From the NCBI GenBank assembly GCA_963971425.1, contig OZ020525.1, positions 7,485,560 through 7,549,559 on the forward strand: DNA of 64,000 nucleotides. Reading direction: 5' to 3'. Positions 22,905 through 35,396 of this stretch are shown here, in pieces. The first letter of the stretch is position 1. Each line of letters opens with the position of its first letter. Below the pieces are notes generated by a model that worked only from the letters and a program-made list of their open reading frames with translations, searched no databases and was not told the DNA's origin. Made by a program: the position numbers and the translations under genes. Source of the stretch: Bryoerythrophyllum caledonicum. Taxonomy: Eukaryota; Streptophyta; Bryopsida; Pottiales; Pottiaceae.

Positions 22905-25529
22905 CTACTCCGTGTCATCTGAACTACCCTCGCTTCCATTACCAACCTCTGCCTCTACCTCCACATAACGGAGTACATCTTTGTGATACCTCTGCCGCTG
23001 ACGTGTTGGTGGAGGAGATTTCATAGTTGATTGTATCTCCGCGGTTCTCTTTGCCCAGATAGGTAAAGAAAAGGTAGAATCTGGAGATGACAATAGCGGC
23101 AAAGCTCTGCAAAGAAACAGAGCAACAATGAGGTGCAAAGTTTATAATGATAACGTACAACGATTTAGAAAACAACAAATTAAATTTGAACTTGGGTTGA
23201 ACTTACGTACAAGAAGGAATACCACTGTTTTTTTGCTTCTTCTGTGCTGGTTCCCCTTGAGTACGTTGCAAGTTCTTCCTTCTCTCCACTACCAATTCCG
23301 TAGCTGACTTTGGAATTAGCGGTGCGAGCAATGACTGGAAAATCTCTGAGTCTTCTTCAAAGGCCAAGACATGGAGGCCCATTGATTGACACACCCGAAT
23401 AGTTGGACCTAGGTAGTACATATCAATAGAGAAGAAAAATTAGAAGTGAATAATAAAAAAAAAATAGTTTACGGCATATATAAAGGAATGCTTACCTGTA
23501 GAGGCATTCCAATCTAAGACAATATCCCCACTTTTTGTGAAGGATTCAAAAATGGTCTTCATGAGATCAACCGCTTTCTCACGAGCCCCTCGCCATGGTG
23601 AGTCGCCGTGCATGAGCTGTGAAGCAACGTTCACCGGATTGAACAAGATGTCGAGCTCAATAAGTGGAGAGCGAATTGAGAATTTCGAGACCATGGGAGC
23701 GTCACGAACAAATAGCTGAACACAGAATCTTGTCCCCTGCAAAAGAAACAATATATATAATTATGGATTATATACACCAAAAAGAAGCTTAAGATTAAAG
23801 CTAATAATTATCAAAAAATGGTTTAGAGTACTTACTGTCGCAGAAGGATCTCGAGGCAAAGCTAAAGGCAACTCGTTCAATGCCCACCAATTGATGAGTA
23901 GCTTGAAGTTGTATGTAGAAGCACATTCATCAATTTCAAGTTGTAGATCTCTATCATTCGGATGAAGCAGAAGCAAAGCAGTGTTGTCATGAAGATAAGT
24001 GTCAGCAAACTCAAAAATAGTATCAATATAATTATCTGGCCTCGAATTCTATATAGGAATGGCATCAATAGATTGAAAGATCCCAGGTACCGGTAAATTC
24101 TCTGGAATGTCAGCCACAATTAGATCCAATCCAGTGTGTTTGCAACTGTCATTTGAAACTTTCCGCGTTCTACCTACACCAACCTGGAGACAAAAAATCC
24201 AATGGGTGTAAAGAAATGCAGTTCAGTGTAATGGAGGGAATCCTATAAACAAATAAGGATAATAAATACTAACCTTTGAAATGAATTGATGTAGCTGCTC
24301 CCATAGCTGGGGTGGGCCTCCTGCCTCCGAAAGAGACTGCATGATAGAGAAGAGTTCTACAATTTCAAACTCCGGCTCCCCTGGTGGAGATGAAACATGT
24401 AGTACTGAAACCTCTGTATGACCATGAAATAGCTCCTTCTCGGCATCCGGAACAAAATTGGCGGAACATTCCAAGTACCATCCACCACCGTGTAAAACTT
24501 GAGTGGAATACCTCTTCTTCTGAACCTCTGTAAAGATGCACAAGTCTGATGAAGGCTGAATCCAAGTTGAAAGAAATGAAGGACATAGTGGTTGCTGAAG
24601 CGCGTTCTTTGGTATCAGCTCCCTTACAATGTACTTGTAGAAATAAATTTTGAGTAATTAAGCCACTCAAAATCTAAATATATTTGAACTAAAATATTAA
24701 AGTATAGAATACAAGAGATAAACCTGTATAGAAGCCGTTTAATGGCGAGGTCAGCTCCGGGCAACTCATCAAACTTTGTATTCTTCTGAAAGGGTGGTTT
24801 CAAACCCGGATGCACAATAACCATGAATGCTTTCTCCCATAATATCATGCGCCATTTTTCCACATATTCGGAGGGCTTTTCAATACCAGATGAAGCATCC
24901 CAATTCACTGAAATTGTGCCCGTTGCACAAATTTCTTCAAAATGGGCGATGAATTTGTCCTCCAACTGGTATCATAAATTCCAAAAGTTAAACCCCCAAC
25001 TTACAACTCAAGATAAAATAGACTCCAAGTGACATGAAAATTAAGTCAATGTGTACCTGAGCCCAAAATGTTGCACGATTGAGGAAGGAATCAAGAGCGC
25101 CATCTTTAAACTGCGTAGCTGGAAAGCGGAAAGCTGACCGAACCATTGAAGGAGAGTTCCAGAAATGCAACCACCTGGCTTTGAAATGAGGCTCCACCGC
25201 CGCGGTTGCCACCTTTTGAAATTTTTCGATGGCCATTTCAGTCTTCTTGAAGTGACTGAAATGGAAATTGATCTGCATAAAATGATAAATTCAAAATCAA
25301 ATAACTATAGAATGAAGTAAACGATTGATAGATTTATGAAATTATAGAATAGAGAACACACAATAATACATCACACAATAGTATAGAAACTCTACCTCAT
25401 CAAAGAAGTCCTCGCCGTTCTTGGAATTGGCGACTGCAAGGTATTTCTGAAAGTCCTTGCTCTTGATTGACTTCACGGTGTTCGCAGCAGCATCGCTCAT
25501 TACCCTCCATACTCCTTCTGCACTTCTAT
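22905..25529 (-). pseudogene. Element D ParB/methyltransferase-like gene, 3' half
   Basis: Multi-exon on the minus strand. The exon at 25529 continues the reading frame of the exon at 53023-53093, interrupted by element B. Further exons include 25272-25057 and others down to TAG 22905. Visible in order: an unrecognised ~350-residue region; DLIVADIP (candidate motif IV, normally a D/N/S-PP-Y/W motif); RDAPMVSKFSIRS; GDIVLDWNASTG joined across an intron to PTIRVCQSMGLHVLAFEEDSE in two parts, a good match to motif I and the acidic motif of beta-class N6/N4 DNA methyltransferases; then a basic tail. An in-frame TAG at 24049-24051 lies just after motif IV. No HAD domain follows. The motif-IV change and the stop argue against activity of this copy. 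Confidence 0.6.
25526..25529. repeat. Target-site duplication of element B (left copy, CTAT)
   Basis: CTAT directly precedes the left terminus; the same four bases follow the right terminus at 53020-53023. Confidence 0.85.
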
Positions 25530-25558
25530 AACACCATATTCGTTATATTGGGAAATTT
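25530..25558 (+). repeat. Left terminal inverted repeat of B
   Basis: Starts AACACCATATTCGTTATATT and continues GGGAAATTT. Matches the inverse of 52991-53019 with one difference (A/G at position 25). Confidence 0.92.
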
Positions 25559-25821
25559 CCATGACTATGGAGAAATATGGTTGTTGAAGTATCAATAAAT
25601 ATAGACATTTGTAGGTGCAAAGCATAAAGACAATGTATCAAGAATACTGTATTTTTTACCATGGATAGACCAAAATAGCTTATTGTCCAAAAAAGTGGTA
25701 ACGATAAAGGAAGCATATACTATTAATCCAAGCTTTATTCAAAACTCCATGAACAAAAGTCACACACAACACTCATTTACCTCGACGTAAATCACAATCG
25801 CCCTATTACTAATCAAACATT

Positions 25822-26695
25822 CTAGGGAGTCCCTCCATAAGCCTCTATACGCGTCTTCAGAAAAGCCCTCTGACGTTGCCGAGTCCATGTTGCGCCATTC
25901 TCTTGCATTAATGGACTCTCAAGAAGACGCTGCAAACCCCGCCTTCGCACCTCGTCCGTGTTTGATTTGGGCAGCGAGTGACGGCGGGTGGGAGCGGAAG
26001 GAGAGCATGTGATTCCAGCAGCATTTCTTGAGAGAATACGGGGGCGAAGACATTTACCAGATGGTTCCTGCACAATAGGCGCCACAAACAATCCAAACAA
26101 ATACACTTTAGGTCGAATACACCTACACGACAACACAAAAAAACTGTATCATCAAGATCCATCCTAGTGCACTTTAGCTCAAATGGAGCTAAAATGCAGA
26201 AGGTGAAATTCACAGAGCACATTCAATATCCAATGCACAAAAACAAGCTCAAATGAAGCAAAACTACAAGAGTGCAAGGTACCTCAACAACAAACCAAGA
26301 CTCTCTAGGCAAGAACGACTCAATAGTGCAAGAACGACTCAATAGTGCAATAACTTGGAGGTCAGCATAACACGCACCGTGAGCGAGCCGTGGTGAGTGG
26401 CATCCCTTAAACCGTCATAGAGAATACGCTTTGCCGGAATACAATTATCCAAGTTTAGGCGCGGAGACCCCGGAACTAAACGAGGCCACTGCGGCGAAGG
26501 TGAATTGTTCCTTTCATGAATTGGCTCCCGCGCAATAGGGCTTTCAACAACTCCGTCGTCCACTGCCATGGTCGAATAATCCATGGTTGATTGCGCGGTT
26601 GCAGCAGAGTGCAACAAAAGCCCTTTACTCCGAAGGGAAAGGGCGAACTCATGTGGACCCAACAAGGAATCCACGGACGCCCGACAATCACAGCC
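25822..26695 (-). CDS. Small two-exon gene or 3' exons at the left end of B, unknown
   Basis: An exon starting after CTACAG at about 26,695 (PIAREPIHERNNSPSP, then IPAKRILYDGLRDATHHGSL) and a last exon after TGTGCAG at about 26,069 that ends in TRIEAYGGTP and TAG 25822. The last exon is Arg-rich (DEVRRRGLQRLLES). No recognised domain. It ends about 290 bp from the left terminus of B. It may be a separate transcript or the end of the large gene upstream. Confidence 0.4.
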
Positions 26696-26930
26696 CTGTA
26701 GAAATTTCAACAAAAGTGACACTCACATACCTCAGAACAATAGATAAAAATTCCAATCATTAAAAAAAGGACGACATTACACCGACAGTAGGTATCCAAT
26801 CCGCACAATAAATTCAGTGGAGAAACATCACCATTTGTATTATCAAAAAATATATACAAAACACGGCCCAACAAAATTTACAAAGTGGAGCTGCAGTCAA
26901 ACGAAACACTTTAGCTCCATTCGACCTAAA
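26173..26930. repeat. B-palindromes, left subterminal variants
   Basis: Two degenerate 21-bp palindromes, at 26173-26193 (arms TTTAGCTC and GGAGCTAAA around AAAT) and 26910-26930 (TTTAGCTCC around ATT, then CGACCTAAA). Both differ from the interior type in the central bases. Confidence 0.85.
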
Positions 26931-26962
26931 GTGTATTAAGGATCTAAGCGCTTCCAACCACA

Positions 26963-29900
26963 TTAGGAACGGAGATTCTGATAGGCTTGAATTGCGTTAC
27001 AAATACTCGCAGCCTGAACACACGTCTTCTGATCATTATAGAACATCTCCCGACCCGAGGGATGTTCAGCACGGTACTGCGCTAGGCCACCCGAAAATTG
27101 ATGAAGGTCAGAGAGATATGGTAGCAATTCCTCCAGCAGTACAGAATCATGTCTTGCGCCATCATGGTTGTGCGACCATGACGGAAGAAGAAGGACGTTC
27201 TCCGGCAAATTAAGGACATGCTTAATCGGGCTATCGTCAATGACAAGTGTATTTGACGGAGTATACTCACGGCCCAACCAATTAAAGAGATGGTTCGATA
27301 ACGTCTTCAAGAAGATGTCCTTCTGAGTGCCAAATTCCTTCATGTAGATTGTTCTGTTACCAACTCTACACTCGGGAACCCTATCGCAACTCTCCTGACC
27401 AAAGATCCTGAGAGGATACGCAGAACTATGCTGAAAAAGATATTGACATATCTCACGTGTTGTAGATTCCATCATTGAACTCCAAATCGTGATGGTGGCA
27501 ATCTTAGACAACTTCATAAGGAATTCAGCACAACCAGGGCGCACCCGAACAAGCTTAGGGCCTACTTCGGCCGGCAGCGAGGCCGAGTGAATGGACGGGA
27601 TAGAGCCCCTGGATCCCGTGGCCTGCCACGATGGCTTACAAGTGCATAGAATCCCATTTAGGTCCAGCACAACATTCAACCATCTGCCCTCGGAATCTGA
27701 ATAGACTCTAGGTATTTCCTCTAAATTACTGGCACCACTTATTGATGCCTCGCAGACCTGGTTCGGAAACGCCAGGAGAACGAACAATATTACTAAAGAT
27801 TCATTAACAACGACAAGTCAACATAATGTAGAACGAAGAGAGCAAACGGGGGGGAAGCAACATGGGGAAGCGCAGAGTGTGGATAGTGTTAGAGGAGCAC
27901 CTCGAGAACTTCATCGTCTTGAAGCAATTCGTTTCGGACCCCCATCGATTCCAATGAAACTTGGACGGTGTCAAGGGCCCTCGAGTGCTCCAGAACCATT
28001 TAAGGCACGGTTCCGGGACAAGAAGAGCGGGCTCCTGGACAGGAGAATCACGATTGATCTCGTCTACGAGCACGGCCGAAGATTGGACGACATCCTCTAC
28101 GACTGGGACTGCAGTTTGGACGACCTCATCTACGACTGGTTGAGCAATCGCGTCATCACCAAAACTAAGATCTGAAAAAATTCAACAACTTCAACCCATC
28201 AGCTCATGCGCACATTGGACACTGATACAATATCAGAGTCGTCACATGTCAAGCAGTTTAGCTCGAGTCGAGCTAAAGTGATCACTGAGCACTGTAATAT
28301 TAACAAAAATACTGGAGTACAAAATTGGACATTTACAAAATGTTTTGGCTCTATACATTCGCAACTACGTTACACTAACCTGACGATGAGCTGGGGACAT
28401 CAACGACAAAATCGTCCCGAGCGGGCGACTTCGGGGAAGAAGAGGGGCGGGTCGGCAGGGACGGGGGATCAGGCAGCGATTGAGCTCCCATGGAGACGGG
28501 GGAGGAACCCGCCGGAGACGGCATAAGCGAACCGCGAGGCAGACTCCTAGTCTCATCGTCACCTGAGATTGGAGGCTGAGGGATCGTAGAATTCACTACG
28601 GTTTGTGTCGTGGCGACAGGAGGCATAGTAGCCGTCATGAATCTCTGCATCATCAGCATCATGTCGTTATGCCTCTGGTCCTGGTCCCTCTGCATCTCCT
28701 CATCACGCCTCCGCTGCATATCCCTGAGCTCCTCGTCACGCTCCGCCAACCGCTGCCCATCAACCTCATGCGGGTGGCCTCCTCTTCGAGCTTCTTCTCG
28801 AGGGTGATAAACCTGATGTCATCCTGAGCACTGCTCGCAGTTGCCAACGGTGAGCGGCCGGTCGCGCTGGCGACTTTCCTCTTCTTGGCTGCGGGGCGAG
28901 CGGATGACCCACCCAAGGTCGGAGCTGAATGAGGCCTCTCGGAGATATCAAGCGATTCGAACTCCACGAAATCGAGCCGCTGCCGCGAGGTACCCATTGT
29001 CTCTCCCGCTTCAGACTGAGAGCCACTATGAAGCTCCGACGGAGTGTTGGTATCGAAGTCATCACGGGAATCGGCATCAGGTGTGACCGTACTGGTACTC
29101 GGGCACTCACCAATAGGGCTCGGGACCACATCCTCCTCCTCCGTCTCATCGACGAGATCGATAATCACTTTTCCCTTCTCCTTGGCAACAGCCTCTCCAA
29201 GCTCGGGGAAGATCTCCGCGCTAATGTGATATGAACCAATAACGAAATCGGCCCGATCCAACGACAACGCTACATCCTGGGCGTCGTCCAGGTCCTGCTC
29301 ATCGGTGTCGTGGGATATGCAGAATGCCTCCAGATCCAACATCTGCACACCAATGGATTAAACAAGTTACACTTTAGATCGATTCGAGCTAAAGTGAGCA
29401 CAGAAGAACACTGATATGGAAACGCAGCCATTAAAACATGGAAGAATATGACGCGATTGACGACTGCTAAAAAACCATATAAGTATAAGCCGGCACTTTA
29501 CCTCGACTCGAGCTAAAGTGCCACGCTACAAAGCATGAGAGACGACCTCTCTGAAACAATACATTCACAGTCAGAGAGAGGGATCAACAGTTTAGCTCGA
29601 GTCGAGTTAAACTGCAAGGATACTCACCACACTCGCAGTCAGTAATTTCGTCCCGCAAAACAGGTGGACAGTAGAATCCCCTTTCTTGCAGAACAGCTCC
29701 AGAACCTTGATGAAGAACTCCATTCTCAGCTCGTTCATGTTCATGGAGTACGCCAGCTCATTGTACTTGCGTAGCTTGGTGTGCAACACATGCTCCGGAG
29801 CTGCGTAGATCTTCTTCACGGCCGGAATCTTCGCAAGCTCTTTCTTGAAGAGAAAGAGAAGGCGAACCGGGTCGAGAGCGTTGTTGGTCTTCGGCGCGAA

Positions 29901-32654
29901 TCCCCCCAAGCGCTCGTTGTCGGAGGGAAGATACTTCGACTGCAGGACGTCGTACGCATGGCACAACGACGGGCCCTCAGCAAACGCTGTCACTTGAAGG
30001 TGTGACTGCTCGTCGCCGCAAATGAAGAGCCACGCTGGAAGACCGGTGAGAGAAGGCTGCCCTTTCGATGCGAACATTGTCATGAACTCGTCGAAGAAGG
30101 GCTTCTCCAATGATGACGTCGCCTTCCCTGCGAACCCAGGGATATTACGGAAGTCGATGATGCCGAGCTTCACGTTGCAGCCCAAGTTACGCCACGCATC
30201 CGAGGGCCATCCACCGAGCGAGTTGGTTGCCGCCTTGTATGGACGAAAGTGCAAGGCCCCCACAGGTGCAACGAACCGCGCCCGCACATCGAGGAAGACT
30301 CTGAAGAACTCCTTCGCATACGGAGAGAGATCTTCACATTTGCAGTTGCGAAACTGCGTCTGCCTTGAGTTTGCGTAGTACGAATCCGGTGGACCCCAAT
30401 CCAAGAGGGCACGCTTTGAGGCCTTGCTGACGTTGTAGTCCTTCTTGAACTTTCGCCAGTTGGAACGACTGTACGCCCTAGTGCTGTTGAAGAAGGCGAG
30501 CTCCGGCCTGATCAACTGAAGCTCCATCCGAGCGACCTCCTTCCTCTTCCTTCGATCGGCCCAGTCCCGGGCGCTGTAGCAATCCTCCAGCACTGATTGC
30601 GGCTGCTTTACAACCACCTTAGGATAAGGTAGTTTTCGCGATGGCCCTGATCGATTGAGAATATGCTTACACAGCGTTGCGTGATCAGCCTCGGTCATAT
30701 TGCCGAAAAATTTAAAGAACTCGCGCGTCAATACCCCATCTTTCTCAGGCACCCAGGACTTGGCGTCCTTAAACTTCGACAAGGGCGACGTTGTTGAATC
30801 CACGTTGATGAGGTCGCCTTGTGCCGCCGAAGAGATGACATCCGACCAGAGCTTGAAGGTCTCATCGGACGAGGTGATAATCTTCACCTCGTTCGTAATC
30901 GAGAGCTCCTTCGCCTTTCCGGCTTTCTTGAGCGCTGTCTGGCTTTTGGCGACGTCAATCATTGCGAAGCGCTCACGAACCGCGTTTAGAAATGGCTATG
31001 CAGAACATTGGCAGTGTTGATTTAGCGTACAACCACAGAGGGAAAAAAACCAAACCAGCAAGACCCAAAAATGCAGGTTAACTCGAGTCGAGCTAACTTG
31101 GAATCGGAGAGTGTACACTCTAAGTGCTTGAATCTGTATACAGAACTATACTAAGAAGGACAAGCACAGAAGTTACCTTGAGTCGAGCTAAAGTCCATGA
31201 CCGTGGTTAAGATTAATTACCTCAAACTTCTTGTCATTGGCAATCTCCACTGCCGTTCTCCGACCTGATCTATGGGACCCGTGAATGCCTGCGGCGGAGT
31301 GCTTCGGCATCGGTCTTCCAGCTTGGATCCACAACGCGCGAGAGCCAAGGATATTTGTTGCCCACGTCGGCTTGAATTGGACCAAGTGATTTACGCGATT
31401 ATAATACGCGGAAATCTTCCTCAGCTTCTCAGGGTCCTCCGTCCAGACAATGTAACACTGCCATGTCCGGAAGTGCCTTCTCATAACCTCCGGCACGGTA
31501 CCGTTTATCATCGACTTTGATGCAGCAACGCTGTGCTGGCCGTTGATGATATAGAAGTCGCAGTCGCTGAGCTCCTCAACCTTCGTTGGCATATGATCGA
31601 GCTTGGGCATGATGCCGAGAGTCTGCTTCTGCGTCTTGTCCGGCATTTAGAGGTAGTAATGCTTCAACTCCTCCATACCGCGAGGTTCGAATGCACGGAT
31701 CGTCCACTCCGGCGGTGCATTATGCAGCCTCATCACATCAAGCTCGATCTTCATCTCTCTGTCTCCTTGGAAAAAACAGCTCTAACACTCCGTCCAGAAT
31801 TTCTGATATATTTGTTGGACGTTGGTGTAGTCTGTTACCTCTCCGAACCCGAGCGCCGAAGGGAGTTCCAACAGTGCAGAGGCCATCGAATTGGCCAACT
31901 CTTCCTCTGAAACGAGTTTCGTCTTCTTCCTGGAAGAAGTCTCCGGCTTCTTGGCAGCTGAGCGCTTCTTGACGGGAGCCGCTGACAGCGTGTTGCGCAG
32001 GGTGCTTCGACTTGCTCTTGCACCTGGAGTTCTTACCGGTACCGATGCTTGACTTATATTCTGGCTACCTGTTACGGCACCAGAAACTACCAAAAGTTCT
32101 ATTGGGCGCCTAGACGCGATTAATTTCGCCTTCTCAAGAGCGGCAAACGTACTCATTCTGGAAAGAATGACGCGGAGTTTGTTCGCTACAGCCTTTGCTT
32201 TCAGCGGCTGACCACTACTAGTCTCCCATTTCTTTTGGGAGATTTCCTGGTCGACCTGAGCCACTATGTCATCAAACTGTGACCCCCTAAGAGAACTGAC
32301 TAAGTCGAAGATACAGAAGGGAGACGAAGTATTGTTCACTACAATAGTGAACATATAAGGATCGATAGACTCAGTGGTTGTCTCACACGACAACTTCACT
32401 ATATCGTTATCTTCGTGGACTACATCAATGATTTTGGTCTTGAAGTCGATGTGCTGGGGTTCATGGATATCACCAGCGAAGGTCTGACCAAACACTAGAT
32501 TCTCAGTGTAGGGGGCCCACAGCAGCGTCCACTTCAGTGTCATCGAAGGATCCTTGAGCTCCCAGCAATCTAAGTGGTTGTTGTCGTCTCCATCGTCATC
32601 GTCAATGTCGACAGGCTTTGGCTGGAAGAAGTGCTGCAGCTGAGACACCATCAT
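26963..32654 (-). pseudogene. Element B ParB-like / methyltransferase-like / FCP1-like gene
   Basis: Predicted start ATG 32654, after a 5' UTR acceptor. Main exons: 32654-31221, 30995-29628, 29342-28380, from 28171, and 27767-26963. In order: an acidic N-terminus; MRLHNAPPEWTIRAFEPRG; the ParB/DGQHR-like FYIINGQHSVAASK; a ~430-residue region ending GDSTVHLFCGTKLLTASV, continued after an intron by MLDLEAFCISHDTDEQD (methyltransferase motif I-like plus acidic loop); a charged coiled-coil segment rich in EE/RR; a linker with an alternating VVDEVV / VVEDVV motif; and an FCP1-like HAD domain (LDLNGILC, TIWSSMMEST, LVIDDSPIKHVLN) to TAA 26963. In-frame stops at 31782-31784 and 31647-31649 and a one-base frameshift near 28.77 kb show decay. 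Divergent from the DUF7869-like gene. Confidence 0.65.
28257..31192. repeat. B-palindromes in introns of the ParB-like gene
   Basis: Copies or close variants of TTAGCTCGASTCGAGCTAA at 28257-28277, 29373-29393, 29497-29517, 29591-29611, 31077-31097 and 31172-31192. Each falls in a predicted intron; introns 1, 2 and 3 hold two, three and one. Confidence 0.93.
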
Positions 32655-32741
32655 GTCCCTCTCAGATCTGCACAAACACGAAACGGAGCACAAATATTAG
32701 ATTGTTTTAATAATCATCCGATTAGGACGGCGAGGTCACAC

Positions 32742-33440
32742 ACTAGCTCGACTTGAGCTAATGTGTAACTAAATACAAGTATGTAAATAATGCTCTGCAA
32801 AAAAATCTAGTCAATTTGACCGTTCGCTTAGACGCTTACAATCAACTCATGCCTGCTTCTCGTTCAACTCTCAGAACTATGAAAGAGCTTCAGGTCACAC
32901 TCAAATCACTCACGAACCTCACTCTTTGAGGTTCTCAAGTGGTTGAAGCAGGACTGGAGCTCTTGCACGATTTATGAGAGGTGAACGAAAAGTAGACGTG
33001 AGTTGAGTTAGGAGACTGCAATTACACCAATGTATCAATGTTGTATTCAAGTTTTAGCTTCATCTTTAGCTCGACTCGAGCTAAAGTGCTCATGCATGGA
33101 TTGCATAGCTGAACAGTTCTGACACTTACAATATTCATTCAAACGAATTTCCTATACATCTATTTTCAAATCATGGCTACTTCTTGTTTAACTCTCAGAA
33201 CTGTGAAAGAGCTTCAGTTCACCCTTAAATCACTCACGAACCTCACTCTTTGAGGTTCTCAAGTGGTTGAAGCGTGACTGAAGTTCTTGCACACATGTGA
33301 GAATTTAACGAGAAGTGGACATGAGTTGGGTCGTCGATATCATTGGTTTACTATACCTTTGGAGTGTTTAAAGTCCGAGTGTTGTTGTGTTTGAGTTGTT
33401 TAAGTTTATTGTCATACACTTTAGCTCGATTCGAGGTAAA
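32742..33440. repeat. B-palindromes just upstream of the ParB-like gene, with a ~290-bp duplication
   Basis: Palindromes at 32742-32762 (degenerate), 33065-33085 (exact) and 33420-33440 (one difference). Between them a ~150-bp block occurs twice (about 32,838-32,970 and 33,124-33,290), with a hairpin GAACCTCACTCTTTGAGGTTC in part of each copy and TCTCAGAACTRTGAAAGAGC upstream of it. Confidence 0.88.
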
Positions 33441-33612
33441 GTGTGTTGGCTTTACTGGAAGGCCATGACATTTTTCACACCGAGAGTTTGAAAGTAGTCA
33501 TTATGATTACTGTTCCTGTAGCCGGCTTTGGCGCAACCATAGACGTATTAAGTCGAACATTTCCGTTCGACTCAAACTTTAGAGGGCGTCCATTGTGCAC
33601 TATTGACCACAC

Positions 33613-33947
33613 TTTAGCTCGAGTCGAGCTAAAGTGCCCTCTCCAGTGTGCTTCATTGGCCATAGTTTACCTCGAGTCGAGTTTAAATGTAGCCTAAAGA
33701 GCACTGGAGAGCGCACTTTATCTCGAGTCGAGGTTAATGCAGCCACAAGAGCACACGGGGGATCTCACTTTAGCTCGACTCGAGCTAAAGTGTGGGCCAT
33801 ATTGCTCAACGGTGGCCCCACTTTAGCTCGAGTCGAGCTAAAGTGTGGCCCATTTTGCATAGTGGAAGCCCACTTTAGCCCGAGTCGAGCTAAAGTGTGG
33901 ACAGTAGTGCAATATCGATGTCCCAGTTTAGCTCGACTCGAGCTAAA
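33613..33947. repeat. B-palindrome array, ParB-gene side, ~52-bp period
   Basis: Seven palindromes with TTTA starts at 33613, 33666, 33717, 33769, 33822, 33874 and 33927, giving intervals of 53, 51, 52, 53, 52 and 53 bp. Most are TTAGCTCGASTCGAGCTAA flanked by CAC/GTG. Interval sequences share GGCCCA and GTGTGG words but are otherwise diverse. Confidence 0.95.
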
Positions 33948-33969
33948 CTGTGTTCATTGAAGAGCTTAT

Positions 33970-35160
33970 TTATTGCAGTTTGTACGGATCCGTCTTTGGT
34001 TATATGATATTGAAGGCGTAGGGTTTAGGGCTCCTGGGTGAGAGCATGGATTTTACCTTTCAGCCATTGATTATGAACCTGAATCCCAGACAATTTCTGC
34101 TGGAACTAGAAGTCCTGCAACAACAATAACAAACCCACACACACAAAATCAAACAAAGTAGCACATGGAAACCAACACATTGAAATCATTCACAATGAAA
34201 TCAGCACTTTCAAATGAGCACATTGAAATTAACACATTGAATTCAGCACATTGAATTTAGCAATTGAAACCACGACATTGAATTCAATGTGCACATCTAA
34301 ACTAGCACAAACCAGCACATTTAAACTAGCACAAACCACGACAAAAAACCACAAACCACCACAAACCACCACATTCAAACTACCACATTCAAACCACCAC
34401 ATTGAATACACAATCTCATCTACCTTCTCACACATACATCAAAAGCAATGCTATCATATTGTTTCAATACATCATATCTAAAGCAAAACTACACAAACAT
34501 CAAAAGAAATGCAAGACTGAATGAGTGCAGTTACCTTTAAAACTATGAAATCCGACTGAAAAAGCTGCAAGTCTTGTTCCTTCTTCACGTCAATCCTCCG
34601 AGCACCGCCGTTTCAGACTGTACGTGCTCACAGAAACTCGCAGAAACTCACACACACTCACAGAAACTCCTAGAAACTCACACACACTCACAGAAACTCC
34701 TAGAAACTCACATAAACTCAGAATAGCAAAAGAAATGTGATTATTTCCAATTTCATTCGTATGATCTCAATTAAAACTTCTAAATTGGCATTTTCTCAAT
34801 AATACACAAACTTGGATTGGACAGAAGTGAACGGTTATAGTCTTTACTGTTACAAATAGGATTATAGTGTTTAGTTTTCTGTCATGCTTTCAGTGGATCA
34901 GCTGGCTTTCACTTGACTGGATTTCAATTTCTGCATTACAGAAGGAGTAAATTCATTACCATCGATGTATATAAGTTCCTCCTACACCAATTATTAGGTG
35001 AAGCACACTTAAGAGAGTTTTAAAGCTACGATTTTAAGATTCTATTACTTTGAATTCACGTTTTGATTATTTATGAGTTTGATATTATATACTTTGAGAA
35101 TCGAACTGACATTAAGTATGTTAAGACCACATCTTGCAATTGTATAATTATAAAATAAAT
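33970..35160. other. Inserted low-complexity DNA in B, no gene
   Basis: Degenerate CACATTGAA/AACCACCAC repeats at about 34,150-34,400 and CACAGAAACTC units at 34,630-34,720 (CTCACAGAAACTCCTAGAAA repeated). ORFs here are by-products of the repeats. Confidence 0.6.
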
Positions 35161-35172
35161 GTCGGTGCACAC

Positions 35173-35390
35173 TTTAGCTCTATTGGAGCTAAAGTGTGCA
35201 TATTTTCTTTTTAGTTTCCTACATTTCCTGATGGTGCACACTTTAGCTCTAATTTTTATTGTTTAGAAGCACCGGCGCCGCCACTCCAGTGGGCCGATAC
35301 ACCGGCCTAGGCCTCACGGAGTGGGCTTTACCGTGTTTATTCTCGCATCCCGGTCCCTCGGCCCCGGTGGAGATTCTCTATTTCTAGTAC
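35173..35390. repeat. B variant palindrome followed by a GC-rich patch
   Basis: A variant palindrome (TTAGCTCTATTGGAGCTAA) lies at 35173-35193, and a half copy starts near 35,241. The following 35,262-35,380 is sharply GC-rich (CCGGCGCCGCCACTCC, CCGGCCTAGGCCTC, with a GGAGTGGGC complement) in otherwise AT-rich DNA. Origin not recognised. Confidence 0.7.
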
Positions 35391-35396
35391 ACTACT

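Noticed and set aside
34229-34481. Short ORFs in CACATTGAA/ACCACCAC repeats
   Set aside because: Low-complexity translation on both strands.
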